Source of the DNA: CAZIGK01 sp964538615
GTDB lineage: Bacteria; Pseudomonadota; Alphaproteobacteria; Rickettsiales; RI-342
Assembly: GCA_964538615.1 (NCBI GenBank)
Contig: CAZIGK010000004.1
Coordinates: 1 to 64,000 of the forward strand
Reading direction: 5' to 3'
DNA: 64,000 nt
The first letter of the stretch is position 1. Every line of letters starts with the position of its first letter. The notes below the pieces were generated by a model. The model saw only the letters and a program-made list of their open reading frames with translations. It searched no databases and had not been told where the DNA came from. The position numbers were made by a program, and so were the translations under genes. Positions 1 through 10,403 of this stretch are shown one piece after another.

Positions 1-1020
1 CTTCAGCGGAACACCGACCAATGCAGATGTCGGCAGCATCACGGTTCGCGTGACCGCCACGGATGGCAGTGCCGCCAGCGTCTTCGATGATTTTACGCTC
101 ACGGTGAATAATACCAATGATGCGCCCACGCTGGCCAACGCGCTGACGGATCAGGCGGCGACAGAAGATAGTGCGTTCAGCTACACGTTTGCCAGCAACA
201 GTTTTGCGGATGTGGATGCCGGTGACAGCTTGACTTACAGCGCCACGCTGGCTGATGGATCCGCCCTGCCTGTATGGCTCAGTTTCAACGCCACCACCCG
301 CAGCTTCAGCGGCACGCCGGACAACAGTGCGGTGGGAGTGATTACATTACGCGTCACCGCCACCGATAGCAGCGGCGCAGCGGTCAGTGATGATTTCACC
401 CTTACTACCGCCAATGTGAACGATGCGCCGACGGTGGCCAACCCCATCGCCAACCAGAGCGTGAATGAAGACAGCGCCCTCAGTTTCACCGTCCCCGCCA
501 ATGCGTTTGTCGATGTGGATGCGGGGGACAACCTGACCTACAGCGCCACCTTATCCAATGGCTCCGCCCTACCAGCTTGGCTGAGTTTCAATGCCGCCAC
601 CCGCAGCTTCAGCGGAACACCGACCAATGCAGATGTCGGCAGCATCACGGTTCGCGTGACCACCACGGATGGCAGTGGTGCGACGGTCAGCGATGATTTT
701 ACCCTGACCGTCAATAATACCAACGATGCTCCGACATTGGCGAATGCGCTGGTGGATCAGTTTATGGAAGTGGATGACGCACTAAACTATAATTTTGCCA
801 TCAATAGTTTTGCGGATGTGGATGCGGGCGATAGCCTGACTTACAGCGCCACGCTGGCCGATGGCTCGGCCCTGCCCGTATGGCTGCTGTTTGATGGGGC
901 GACAAGAAGTTTCACCGTCACCGCCGGACACGCGGTGCAAGGTGATTATGATATTCGGGTAACGGCGACCGATAGTGCAGGTGCCAGCGCGAACGATGTC
1001 TTTACGCTGGCGGTCTCCAG
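1..1020 (+). repeat. Tandem 303-bp repeats encoding Ig-like domains
   Basis: Three complete repeats and one partial repeat of about 303 bp (101 codons) lie in the RTX gene. The first 55 bases of the window are identical to bases 607-661, exactly two repeat units (606 bp) away, while the intervening unit has diverged. This points to recent unit duplication or gene conversion. Confidence 0.85.
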
Positions 1021-3559
1021 TCTGACTCTCTATGGAAGTCCGGCCGGAGATACGTTGGTGGGATCCGGCGGTGCCGATGTGGTGGTGGGGCTGGGAGGAG
1101 CGGATAACCTTTCTGGTGGCGCAGGTGGAGATACCATTTACGCCAATGACGACAACGATTATCTGGCCGGTGAAGACGGCAATGATGTGCTGCAAGCCGG
1201 TGCAGGAGCCGACCGCGCCTATGGCGGCAACGACGATGACCTGATCTATGGTGGCGACGGCAATGATTATCTGGAAGGCAATGCCGGACAAGACACGATC
1301 TACGGCGAAGCTGGGTTGGATACCCTCTATGGCGGCAGCGGCAATGATTCACTCTTCGGCGGCAATGACGCCGATACGCTGAATGGTGACGCCGGAGAAG
1401 ATACGATGAATGGCGGCAGTGGCGCTGACCAGTTCCATTTCCTGAATCAGGTGGATTCTACCACCACAAATCCCGACGAAATTACGGATTTTGAGCAGGG
1501 AACCGATAAAATCTGGGTGGTGGGCTATACCAGCATCGCCGCCGGTGCACCCTCAGGAACCGTGCTGGGCTATAGCTTCGATGGCACCTACACCAACGTC
1601 TCCGCCGCCAATGGTTTCGGATTCCGCCTGCTCGGAAACTACACCCTCACCGCAACAGATTTACAGTTCCTCACCATCATTGGAACCACAGGAAATGATA
1701 CTCTGACAGGAACAACAGGCGTGGATGGAATCCTCGGACTGGAAGGGGATGATGTGATCAATGGCGACAACGGTAATGATCTCATCTGGGGAGGAGATGG
1801 GAATGATACGATCAATAGTGGACGGCAAGCAAGTGACAGCATGTATGGTGGCAATGGTGCCGATGTTTTTGTTTATGATAGCACCAACGGCTCCAATTAT
1901 GGCGGCCTGGGCGGCCTGGATTACATTATGGATTTTGAAATAGGGGTTGATCGTATTGAATTACGGGGATTGTTATTTAACCCGGCAACTCATATTAACT
2001 GGTGGTATGATGCCGGACTGAATGCCACCATTTTAAATTTTTCTACCTATGCTCATTATGCTCAGAGTTTTAGAATTGGATTGTCGGGTAATTTGACCGC
2101 GGGATTTGATTCCAGTCATTTCGTTGTGACAAATACGACCTATGGCACTGCCGGTCATGACAGTGTGGATGGAACCAGCGGTATTGATGGATTTTTAGGT
2201 TATGGCGGCAATGACACTTTTCGCGGTGGATTAGGTGACGATAATGCCGATATGGGCGATGGCGATGATGTGGTTTATGCTGGCGGTGGTGCAGATTATT
2301 TTTGGTTAGGTGCAGGAAATGATACCTTTTATGCGGAAACCAGTGCCCCACAAGTATACGGAGGTGCAGGCAACGATTTAATTTATTTGAATCTAACCGG
2401 CACTTCCGGCTGGATATGGGCAGAAGATGGCGACGATACGATTCATGGAACCAACAATGCAGATGGACTGATTCGCGCAGGCCGAGGTAATGATGTCATT
2501 TATTACTATGGCGGAAGTGACAATGCCATTGATGAAGGCGGAAACGACACGCATTACGGGGGTGATGGCAATGACACCTTCAGTAACCGTAACGGTCATG
2601 ACGTATGGTATGGGGAAGCAGGCGCGGATCGCTTTATTATCTATGACGGGTTAACCATGCCATCGCAATATCAGTGGTGGGATGCTGGTCTTACTGCTTA
2701 TGAGGCGGGTATTATCACAATTGAAGATTATCTTCCCGGTACGGACAGTCTGGAAGTGCACTTCCGTTTTACTGGCATCCAGGCAGGCACAGGTGATGGC
2801 GCGGTATTAGGCAGCTGGTATGATGCGGTGAATAATTGGACGGTTATTCAGTCAGAATATGCCGAATTTACCGTCTATGTCCGCGGGAATCACAGCATTG
2901 CTGATTTGAATGTATCCTTTTCAGGCACAACGGGCGCGAATTATGTATATGGCACTGCAGGTGCGGATAACATTAATCAAGGCACATATAAAACCATTCG
3001 GGCAGGGAATGGTAACGACACCATCACCGCGGGAGAAAATTGTGCTGTTTATGGTGAAGATGGTAATGATCATATCACGGTCTATTATTTCGGCTCTGCT
3101 TATGGCGGCATGGGTGACGACACAGTTCGAACTACGCATACGGGCTATCCCAGCATGCTGTTTGGCGAAGAAGGTAATGATTCTCTGATAGGCTCTGGCT
3201 CTACGGATACATTGATCGGTGGACAGGATGCAGATATTCTAAGCGGCGGCAACGGTAATGATAGTTTCTGGTTTCATGCGGCCAGCGATTCTACGCTACT
3301 GGCCTATGATACGATTACTGACTTTAATGCGGCCAACGCAGATAAATTATATTTTATTGACCTGGAGCAGGGAACCTTCAGCTACCGGGGAGATAGCAGT
3401 AACGGCTTCGCCGGAGGAGGCAACAGCTCCGCGCATTTTAATGATGCCACCGACATGCTGCAAGTGGATGTCAATGGTGACGGCGCGGCGGAAATGCAGA
3501 TATATCTGCAAAATGTCTCTCTGGTCAATTTGGATGCGAGTGACTTTGTGTGGTCTTAG
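2..3559 (+). CDS. RTX-type secreted protein with Ig-like repeats (5' truncated)
   Basis: The frame is open to the left edge, so the start lies outside; about 1185 residues are visible. The first third is tandem cadherin/Ig-like domains of about 101 residues, each beginning near NDAPT and ending in DDFTL. From about base 1030 the protein changes to calcium-binding RTX nonapeptides (GGxGxDxxx), in blocks near 1033-1430, 1675-1880, 2140-2620 and 2935-3260, separated by beta-rich stretches that resemble serralysin-type C-terminal modules (ITDFEQGTDKI, ITDFNAANADKLYF). The end, SLVNLDASDFVWS, resembles the uncleaved C-terminal signals of type I secretion substrates. By family knowledge this is an exported calcium-folded adhesin or surface protein. 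No catalytic domain is visible, and no type I exporter genes lie in the window. The function is therefore only adhesin/surface protein by inference. Confidence 0.9.
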   Translation, partial: FSGTPTNADVGSITVRVTATDGSAASVFDDFTLTVNNTNDAPTLANALTDQAATEDSAFSYTFASNSFADVDAGDSLTYSATLADGSALPVWLSFNATTRSFSGTPDNSAVGVITLRVTATDSSGAAVSDDFTLTTANVNDAPTVANPIANQSVNEDSALSFTVPANAFVDVDAGDNLTYSATLSNGSALPAWLSFNAATRSFSGTPTNADVGSITVRVTTTDGSGATVSDDFTLTVNNTNDAPTLANALVDQFMEVDDALNYNFAINSFADVDAGDSLTYSATLADGSALPVWLLFDGATRSFTVTAGHAVQGDYDIRVTATDSAGASANDVFTLAVSSLTLYGSPAGDTLVGSGGADVVVGLGGADNLSGGAGGDTIYANDDNDYLAGEDGNDVLQAGAGADRAYGGNDDDLIYGGDGNDYLEGNAGQDTIYGEAGLDTLYGGSGNDSLFGGNDADTLNGDAGEDTMNGGSGADQFHFLNQVDSTTTNPDEITDFEQGTDKIWVVGYTSIAAGAPSGTVLGYSFDGTYTNVSAANGFGFRLLGNYTLTATDLQFLTIIGTTGNDTLTGTTGVDGILGLEGDDVINGDNGNDLIWGGDGNDTINSGRQASDSMYGGNGADVFVYDSTNGSNYGGLGGLDYIMDFEIGVDRIELRGLLFNPATHINWWYDAGLNATILNFSTYAHYAQSFRIGLSGNLTAGFDSSHFVVTNTTYGTAGHDSVDGTSGIDGFLGYGGNDTFRGGLGDDNADMGDGDDVVYAGGGADYFWLGAGNDTFYAETSAPQVYGGAGNDLIYLNLTGTSGWIWAEDGDDTIHGTNNADGLIRAGRGNDVIYYYGGSDNAIDEGGNDTHYGGDGNDTFSNRNGHDVWYGEAGADRFIIYDGLTMPSQYQWWDAGLTAYEAGIITIEDYLPGTDSLEVHFRFTGIQAGTGDGAVLGSWYDAVNNWTVIQSEYAEFTVYVRGNHSIADLNVSFSGTTGANYVYGTAGADNINQGTYKTIRAGNGNDTITAGENCAVYGEDGNDHITVYYFGSAYGGMGDDTVRTTHTGYPSMLFGEEGNDSLIGSGSTDTLIGGQDADILSGGNGNDSFWFHAASDSTLLAYDTITDFNAANADKLYFIDLEQGTFSYRGDSSNGFAGGGNSSAHFNDATDMLQVDVNGDGAAEMQIYLQNVSLVNLDASDFVWS

Positions 3560-3683
3560 GCATGGTCACAGGATAATCCGTGAACATATAGGCTTTTAAA
3601 AAACGATTTTTACAATTATTATATTATCTTGCGATGCTTGATTGCGTTGGGGCACAACGGACATGCCTCAAAAATACCGTTCA

Positions 3684-4112
3684 TTATGGATAGAGACGGC
3701 GGGTTTGCCATTGGTCGGACGTTTGTTGATAGCGGTATTCGATACGGTCATGCAGGCGGAAGCGTGCGCCTTGCCAAAACTCTACGGTGATGGGGGTCAG
3801 GCATAGCAGGCCGCCACGGGGTTTCATTTCCTGCATGCGCACCTGCCCTTCCAGCCGAAGCTGGCGGTCTTCTTGGTCCCAGAACAACAGTAAGGCGGCA
3901 TGCTGGCCATTAGCGGGCATGGCTTCTGCGGCCAGATGCAGTAACGCCCCCCGCTCATCCCACTGTTGCAGGGTCACGGGGTAGATGTGTGGTTGCTCCA
4001 TGGCATCGCTGAGGGTCAGGTGTTGCAGGGCATCGGCACAGCATGTGGCTGTTTCTCGTTGGGAGAGCCAGAGTTTCCATTGATCAAGAGGATGCGAAAA
4101 AATCGCAAACAT
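3684..4112 (-). CDS. Short PdxH-like (pyridoxamine 5'-phosphate oxidase family) protein
   Basis: This 142-residue protein aligns by eye with PdxH of about 215 residues. It has an N-terminal WLSQ-like helix, a strand pair around QWDERGALLHL, then HAALLLFWDQEDRQLRLEGQV (cf. the AALLFYW..RQVRIEG strand of PdxH), and a C-terminus EFWQGARFRLHDR followed by W..RRLYP, the usual PdxH ending. About 60 residues between the EGQV strand and the RGG..EFWQG end are missing, which in PdxH hold part of the FMN and PLP sites. The SRK segment after the YTN strand and the substrate lysine (LLK, here LQQ) are also lost. The start is supported by GGAG about 9 nt upstream, overlapping the stop of the upstream AsmA-like gene (15-nt gap), so the two are probably co-transcribed. 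It may bind flavin, or may have lost the activity. Confidence 0.75.
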   Translation of the reverse strand: MFAIFSHPLDQWKLWLSQRETATCCADALQHLTLSDAMEQPHIYPVTLQQWDERGALLHLAAEAMPANGQHAALLLFWDQEDRQLRLEGQVRMQEMKPRGGLLCLTPITVEFWQGARFRLHDRIEYRYQQTSDQWQTRRLYP

Positions 4113-4127
4113 AGGTTGAGGGCTCCA

Positions 4128-7100
4128 TCAATCATTCTTACCGGATGCAGGGGCACTGGGTACATCCACCTGAGCGACATCTTTATCCGGTGTATCAAAA
4201 TCTACAATATCAAATAATCCGCGTAAGAAACCGGGGGTTAGCAGGGATAGTGGATTGACCATTACGCTTGGGTCATCCAGATTGCCTTTCATACTGTAAT
4301 TCGCGGCAAACAGGCCTTTTCCCTCACCGCCTTGCAGCAGATTACCCAAAATAGGGACATTACTCAGCACGTTATTGACGGTATAAGACGGAACCAGCGC
4401 ACCTTCCAGATGCATATTCTGTTGTTGCAGGTCAATAGTACCGGAGGCGGTCATCCCCACTGAACTGCCATGCATTTTTGCATCTTTCAGTGTCAGCACG
4501 CCTTGTGCATAGTGGAAAGGAGCCTGCATTTTGCTGAAGGACACCCCTTTACTGCTGAAGAGTTCCATAATACCGGTTAGTGAGGCCAGACTGAGAATTT
4601 TACCCAGCAAAGGCGTATCCAGCAAGCGGTAATCTGTGCCAAACAAGACACCTTTCAAAACCATCCCATCCGGGGTATGGAGCCATTCTGCTTTCATATC
4701 CATCACGCCGTCCCGCATGGTGGGGGTGATATTCAGAAAGGCGGCCAACGTCCCCATATTCTCCGTGCGGGCGCGCAGAATACGTTGTTCCCCCTCTTGT
4801 CCCAACGACACATAGACAGGGCTACCTCCCGTTGGCAGCATTTCAATCGCTGCACTGGTGCAGCCTTCGGCATTTGTGCATTGCAGGTTGGCTTGCAGGT
4901 TTTCAGCCGTGCGGTCTTCGCCCAGAATCAGTTGTGCCAGTTGCAGGGAAACATCCAGCACAGGGGTTTGATTACCCTCGCTTTTCAGGTAATCGGCCTT
5001 ATGCTCCCAAAGGTAGCTGGCATCCAGCTTAGAACCATGGATATGGGCGCGGTAAATACGGTTGGCAGTATCCAGATACGCCGTGCCGGCCACGTTTTGT
5101 TTCTGCGTGAGGAGCTGTTGTATCTCCCAGTGATGCTGGGTAGCAGAGGTAAGTTTCGCACTGGCAGAGAGGGTGAGCTGTGGTTCTTGCCATGTCAGGC
5201 GAGGAATCTCTATGGCACCGGTATCGGTATGGATATCCACTTGCACGGTCGCCCCTGCTTTACCGTTGGAGGCATCGCGGTGAATGGATAGTTCTGGTAT
5301 GGTCAGAGCCACTTGCGAGACATCCGCATTCGCGTTTATGGACACCTGTTTATCGGACAGGGTAAGGGTTGCCTTTCCCGCTAATGGGCCTTCAAACTGT
5401 GAAAAGCGGGGAACCCCAAGCGGTACCAGCGCGTTAGCGTTGAGTTGCGGTGTTTCTACCGTCATGGTGCCTTTGGGGTTGCTACCCAAAAAAGGCTGCT
5501 GGTAACGCACTGTGACCTGACCACCATGATTCACATTGCCTGTTGCGGAGAGATCAAGTTGCTGGTTATTCAGGGTCAGGCTGCCTTCCGCCGCTTCGAT
5601 GGAGAGTTTATCGTCCAGCATGGAAGGAATAGAGAGGTTGTGATAGGTGGCTTTTGCTTCAATCTCTGCGCCACCAAACCCCTTTTCTGCCAGCGCATTT
5701 CGGGTTTCTTCCAGCAAGGGGATATGCAGATGCACGTTCCCTTTTACCTGCCCTTTCCATTGCTCTATGGGCGTGGAAAGCAGGGTATGGATAGCGACTG
5801 GCTCCTGCGATAAAACCTGCATCACCGCTGCGGCTTCGCCAGACACGTCTCCCTGCACATCCACAGCCAGATCATCCCCCAGAAAGGGCCCAATGGTCAC
5901 GGTTGCGTCTTTCGCTTGCAGGCCATTGGCCAGATGGCCATTGGCAATTTGGGCAGTGAAGCGATTGCCGGTGAGGGTCATATCCACCTGTTGGGCTTGC
6001 GCAGCGGGGTAGCCTTCATAATAATCGACCGATGCATCCTGCGCTTGCAGGGTCAGCTGGATAGCTTCTTCCGGGATAGGGGGTTGTTGCTGATGATTCC
6101 AGTTTTGCAGATCCAATGTCAGATCTGCCGAGAGTTGTTTAGCGGTCACGCCCTGTGCAATCCAATCCCGTACATCGGTTGCCAAAGGCAAAGGCCAGAG
6201 CATCAGAACCTCTTCCGAGGTGACACCTTCCGCATGTGCGGTGCCAGTGAGGCTGAGGAGAGATGGCTGCATCCCGGTGCGGATATTTAGTATCATTTTG
6301 CCTTGATCCGCCACGCGGAGATGGCACTTTTGGATATCCAGCACATCGGATGCTGCATCCTGCTGCCAACGGATGCTACAGCGCAGGCGAGATAATTCGA
6401 TGGGTTTGGGGAACCATTCCGGATTGGTATAACGCGCATCATCCGCCCGGATGGAACAATCTGCCCGGCGAAGCTGCCAACCTTCTTTCTCTGGTCTTTG
6501 CAGCAGGCTATCGCAGGCCAGGCTGGCGGTTGCTTTGATACGTGCATGGGGCTTCCAGTCATCCGGCAACCAGGGTTTCAGCATGCCCAGTTGGAGGGAT
6601 TCCAGTAGCCAGCGCATCGTCAGTGAATCCCGCGTTGGCATGCTGCCTTTCATGCTGACAAGCCCCAATTCTTTTGGAGAGGCTTTCGCATCTTTCGCTT
6701 GCCGGAAAACACTGGCAGACAGCCAGCCTTCCCACTGCTCATGGGTGATTTGCCGCCATTCCATCATGCCATCCTTCAGCAGGAGGGGGATGGCATTCTG
6801 CTGTGCATCCGCATGGCTTTCATCTTGCAAAGTGAGTTGCACGTCACTGACAATCACACTGCGAACAGGGAGGTAACCTGCATCTTCCTGCTGGCTTTGC
6901 ATGATTTTTTCGATGGTTGGCCAAATATCCTGCCCTTGTTGCCCAAGCCTTATGCGCCATTGCCCTTCCGGAAGGCGGGTAATATCCCCTTGCCAGCCGT
7001 TGAACTCCATGCTGTGGAGGCGCCAGCGCGCGGCAAGCACATCCAGAATATCGACCGAAGCATGCAGCCGTTGCAGGTTGAGAAGTTTTTTTTGCTGCGC

Positions 7101-7355
7101 CCCCAGAGTGAAACCGTGCAGTTCCAGTTCAATATAGCGCCCCCAGTTGGGCCAAGCCGCCGTCACTTGCTGTGTGGAGAGGCTTAGGTCATCCGGCATA
7201 CGCTGGTTGATATAATGTTCTGCCTGTGTTTTCCAGGGGGTGAGATCTCTGGGTTCCTGCGCCAGCCAGACAAGCAATATGCCCAAAAGCACCAGTACCA
7301 GTACCAAAAGCAGTACCAGAAGCGAGACAAAGAGTTTACACAGACGTAGAGGCAT
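4128..7355 (-). CDS. AsmA/YhdP-like envelope protein
   Basis: About 1075 residues. The start at 7355 is chosen over a longer upstream frame because AAGG lies just before it and the protein then begins with MPLRLCK and a strong leucine-rich membrane anchor (about residues 8-32). The long remainder is beta-rich, as in DUF3971/AsmA proteins. Near the C-terminus it has the family hallmark NVLSNVPILGNLLQGGEGKG followed by a FAANYSMKGNLDDPSVMVNPLS-type stretch and a hydrophobic L..LLTPGFLRGLFD segment. YhdP and TamB relatives are anchored in the inner membrane, span the periplasm and help carry phospholipids to the outer membrane; that role is inferred here. It diverges from glnE and is followed by the PdxH-like gene. 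Confidence 0.85.
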   Translation of the reverse strand: MPLRLCKLFVSLLVLLLVLVLVLLGILLVWLAQEPRDLTPWKTQAEHYINQRMPDDLSLSTQQVTAAWPNWGRYIELELHGFTLGAQQKKLLNLQRLHASVDILDVLAARWRLHSMEFNGWQGDITRLPEGQWRIRLGQQGQDIWPTIEKIMQSQQEDAGYLPVRSVIVSDVQLTLQDESHADAQQNAIPLLLKDGMMEWRQITHEQWEGWLSASVFRQAKDAKASPKELGLVSMKGSMPTRDSLTMRWLLESLQLGMLKPWLPDDWKPHARIKATASLACDSLLQRPEKEGWQLRRADCSIRADDARYTNPEWFPKPIELSRLRCSIRWQQDAASDVLDIQKCHLRVADQGKMILNIRTGMQPSLLSLTGTAHAEGVTSEEVLMLWPLPLATDVRDWIAQGVTAKQLSADLTLDLQNWNHQQQPPIPEEAIQLTLQAQDASVDYYEGYPAAQAQQVDMTLTGNRFTAQIANGHLANGLQAKDATVTIGPFLGDDLAVDVQGDVSGEAAAVMQVLSQEPVAIHTLLSTPIEQWKGQVKGNVHLHIPLLEETRNALAEKGFGGAEIEAKATYHNLSIPSMLDDKLSIEAAEGSLTLNNQQLDLSATGNVNHGGQVTVRYQQPFLGSNPKGTMTVETPQLNANALVPLGVPRFSQFEGPLAGKATLTLSDKQVSINANADVSQVALTIPELSIHRDASNGKAGATVQVDIHTDTGAIEIPRLTWQEPQLTLSASAKLTSATQHHWEIQQLLTQKQNVAGTAYLDTANRIYRAHIHGSKLDASYLWEHKADYLKSEGNQTPVLDVSLQLAQLILGEDRTAENLQANLQCTNAEGCTSAAIEMLPTGGSPVYVSLGQEGEQRILRARTENMGTLAAFLNITPTMRDGVMDMKAEWLHTPDGMVLKGVLFGTDYRLLDTPLLGKILSLASLTGIMELFSSKGVSFSKMQAPFHYAQGVLTLKDAKMHGSSVGMTASGTIDLQQQNMHLEGALVPSYTVNNVLSNVPILGNLLQGGEGKGLFAANYSMKGNLDDPSVMVNPLSLLTPGFLRGLFDIVDFDTPDKDVAQVDVPSAPASGKND

Positions 7356-7417
7356 TTTACCTTCAGGGCATGAAAGTGAATATCGGGTAATCAATGAGTG
7401 GATGTCAGGCCGGATAC

Positions 7418-10369
7418 ATGATGAATAGCGAGCGTTTTCACCATCTCCCGGTGACAAGTGTATTGGGACAGGATAGTTCCCTTGTAGCGGAGCTTCATGC
7501 GCTTTGCCAGCAGGAAGATACCCCACCGGAGGTTTCCTTATTATTACAGCAGGCGCCAGCGTCTCTGTGGTGTGCGATTGAGGAGCATAGCCCGTATCTG
7601 CATCAACTCATACGGCGGCATACGCTATGGGCAGCGCACTGGCTGGAACGGGGAGCAACCTATTGCATGCAGCAATTGCTGGCTCCACTTTTTGCCCCCC
7701 TGCCCGCCAGCCGTGATGCCCTGATGAAAGAATTGCGACTTGCCAAACAACAGGGGGCACTTGTGATTGCTCTGGCAGACATCACCCATGAATGGGGTGC
7801 GCCGGAGGTCACGACCGCGTTGACAGAACTGGCGGAACGCTGCTTGCAGCGCGCTTTGTTGTGGCTATGCGAACAGCAATACCGCCATGGGCAATGGCAA
7901 CGCAGTGAAGAGGCGATGCCTTCTGACATAGCACTGCCCAGAGCGACCCCCGGCGTGATTGTGCTGGGAATGGGTAAAATGGGCGCGCATGAACTGAATT
8001 ATTCCAGCGATATTGATGTGGTGTTATTCTATACTCCTGACGTGCCTGCCATAGACCCGGAACGGCTGCACCAGCAAATGCAACGGATGGGTCAGGAGCT
8101 GGTAGATGTGATGCAAAGCCGGACGGCTGATGGCTATGTATTTCGTACGGATACGCGCTTGCGCCCCGACCCCGGCTCCACCCCGGTGTGGATGAAAGCT
8201 GCCGCTGGTTTGCATTATTACGAAACCGTGGGGCAAAATTGGGAACGTTGCGCCTATATTAAAGCACGCCCTGTGGCGGGAGACATGAAAGCGGGCGCGG
8301 ATTTTCTGCAGGCCATGCACCCGTATATCTGGCGAAAATATTTAGATTTTACCGCAATTGCGGATATTGAATCTATCCGTCGGCAGATTGACTCCCGTCA
8401 GCGGCGACTGACCCCTTCCCTCTATGGGCACAATATTAAACTGGGAGTGGGCGGCATTCGGGATATTGAATTTTTTGTGCAAACCCAACAACTTATTTGG
8501 GGCGGGCGCATACCGGAATTGCAACGCCGTGAAACCGTATATGGATTGCAGGCGTTGGAAGCCGAGCGTTTTATTACCCCGGAACAATCGCGATGCTTAC
8601 AACAAGCGTACACGGAGCTTCGGCGGGCAGAACATGCCTTGCAGATGATGCGGGATGAACAAACACATAGCCTGCCGGAAGAGGAAGAAGGGTTTGCGCA
8701 TTTCGCCGGACTGCTGGGATTTGTGGATACCACCACATGCCGTGCATGGCTGCACCAGATTTTGGAAACAGTGCAAACTCACGCCCGTGGCAGCACACAT
8801 GCCACGGCACCGCTTTCCGCCACGCTGGAGTTGGATGCGGAACAGGGAGAGCGGTTAAACCTTGTCTTTACCGGAGTGGAGGATGACCCGGATACCATTC
8901 ACACGTTGCGGCGTTTGGGGTATCAGGCACCCTCTGACATTGCCAGTGCCGTGCGCGACTGGCACCGTGGGAAGCGTCGCGCGACGCGCACCACGCAATC
9001 CCGCGCATTGTTAACCGAAGCCATGCCCGCGTTACTGCAATCTCTGGCAAAAACCCCTCAGCCGGATGAAACGTTCCGGCGTTTTGACCGACTGTTGCAG
9101 AATACCCCCAGCGGTATTCAATTGGTGAGTTTGCTGTATCAACGGCCCGATTTTCTGGCCAGAGTGACCAGTTTATTATCGGCAGCGACAGCCATGGCAG
9201 AAACCCTGATAAACTCCCCCCATTTGCTGGAGCGTTTACTGGCCATGGTAGAGCACCCAACCCCTGCTACCGCACTGGCCTCTGATTTACAGCATCGTCT
9301 TGAGGGGTTGTTACCGCAGGCGCGTGACCGGGAAGAGGCTTTGCACCTCATTCGGCAACACCATGCAGAGGCGCGTTATCAGGCGGGGGTGGAAATATTA
9401 GCAGGAAGGCTCTCTCTGGCGCAAAGTGGTGAATGCTTCACGCGGATTGCAGATATTGCCGTACAGCATGTATTGAACATTGAATACCAGAGCTTTGCCG
9501 AGCAGTTTGGAGAGCCTGAGGGAGGATGTTTCTGGATAGCTGCCTGTGGAAAAATGGGCAATGGTCAAATGACGTTTACATCTGATCTGGATTTAGTGTT
9601 CCTCTATGAGGCAACCGGTCAGGGCACCGCCAAATTCATGCCAGAAACCTATTACAACCGCTTAGCACAAAGGGTCGTGACCGGGCTGAGTGCCCTCATG
9701 CGATATGGGCGGCTGTATGAGGTGGATGTGCGCCTGCGACCCTTTGGAAAAGATGGACCGATGGCCAGCCGCAGTAAAGCCCTGATGGGGTATCTGGCAG
9801 AGAATGCCTGGGTCTATGAGCATATGGCGTATCTGGCCTTCCGGGTTGTGGCATCCACTGCACCAGAGGTAGCAACGGATGGTTTGAGGCAACAGGTTCT
9901 ACAAGCAATTGCCGAGGGGCGGCAACGGTACGTCTTAACCCGTGCATGGGACGAATTATGGGAAAAAATTACTACGCATCTCCCCCCCGCCCATGGATGG
10001 GATGTAAAATACCAGCCCGGTGGGTTGCTGTATCTGGAAATGCTATTACAGCGTGTAATTTTAAGCCTGCCGAATGCATCTTTCGTAACCGTGCCCTGTG
10101 CGCCCGTCATCTGGCCGGAGACGCTGTGGAAGCAGGAGTACCTACCTGCTGACTTAGCAGAATTATTTACAAGTTCTTTACGGGTATTTTATGCCGTACA
10201 GCAGATATTGCGCCTAAGCGAAACCGGGGACAGTGCCCCCCAACATTTAACGGAAGATTTTTTACGGCTTTTACAACAGTCGCTTGCAGGAGACTCGGTA
10301 GTACAGATGGAAAATAGTTTGTGGACAATCTACAAAACCATCTGGTCAGAAAGCAAAAAGCTGTTATGA
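7418..10369 (+). CDS. glnE: Bifunctional glutamine synthetase adenylyltransferase/adenylyl-removing enzyme
   Basis: About 983 residues. It carries two nucleotidyltransferase domains, as GlnE does. The N-terminal (adenylyl-removing) domain has GMGKMGAHELNYSSDID at about residue 183, with DTRLRPDPGS after it. The C-terminal (adenylylating) domain has CGKMGNGQMTFTSDLDL at about residue 710, with DVRLRPFGKDGPMAS. GlnE adds AMP to, or removes it from, a tyrosine of glutamine synthetase in answer to PII and glutamine, in the cytoplasm. The ATG at 7418/7421 is preferred; an in-frame ATG at 7394 has no visible ribosome site. The gene diverges from the AsmA-like gene and runs 34 nt ahead of bcp, so the two may share a transcript. 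Confidence 0.95.
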   Translation: MMNSERFHHLPVTSVLGQDSSLVAELHALCQQEDTPPEVSLLLQQAPASLWCAIEEHSPYLHQLIRRHTLWAAHWLERGATYCMQQLLAPLFAPLPASRDALMKELRLAKQQGALVIALADITHEWGAPEVTTALTELAERCLQRALLWLCEQQYRHGQWQRSEEAMPSDIALPRATPGVIVLGMGKMGAHELNYSSDIDVVLFYTPDVPAIDPERLHQQMQRMGQELVDVMQSRTADGYVFRTDTRLRPDPGSTPVWMKAAAGLHYYETVGQNWERCAYIKARPVAGDMKAGADFLQAMHPYIWRKYLDFTAIADIESIRRQIDSRQRRLTPSLYGHNIKLGVGGIRDIEFFVQTQQLIWGGRIPELQRRETVYGLQALEAERFITPEQSRCLQQAYTELRRAEHALQMMRDEQTHSLPEEEEGFAHFAGLLGFVDTTTCRAWLHQILETVQTHARGSTHATAPLSATLELDAEQGERLNLVFTGVEDDPDTIHTLRRLGYQAPSDIASAVRDWHRGKRRATRTTQSRALLTEAMPALLQSLAKTPQPDETFRRFDRLLQNTPSGIQLVSLLYQRPDFLARVTSLLSAATAMAETLINSPHLLERLLAMVEHPTPATALASDLQHRLEGLLPQARDREEALHLIRQHHAEARYQAGVEILAGRLSLAQSGECFTRIADIAVQHVLNIEYQSFAEQFGEPEGGCFWIAACGKMGNGQMTFTSDLDLVFLYEATGQGTAKFMPETYYNRLAQRVVTGLSALMRYGRLYEVDVRLRPFGKDGPMASRSKALMGYLAENAWVYEHMAYLAFRVVASTAPEVATDGLRQQVLQAIAEGRQRYVLTRAWDELWEKITTHLPPAHGWDVKYQPGGLLYLEMLLQRVILSLPNASFVTVPCAPVIWPETLWKQEYLPADLAELFTSSLRVFYAVQQILRLSETGDSAPQHLTEDFLRLLQQSLAGDSVVQMENSLWTIYKTIWSESKKLL

Positions 10370-10403
10370 TAACGAACTTTTAGCTGCCAATAGGTTTCAT
10401 GTT

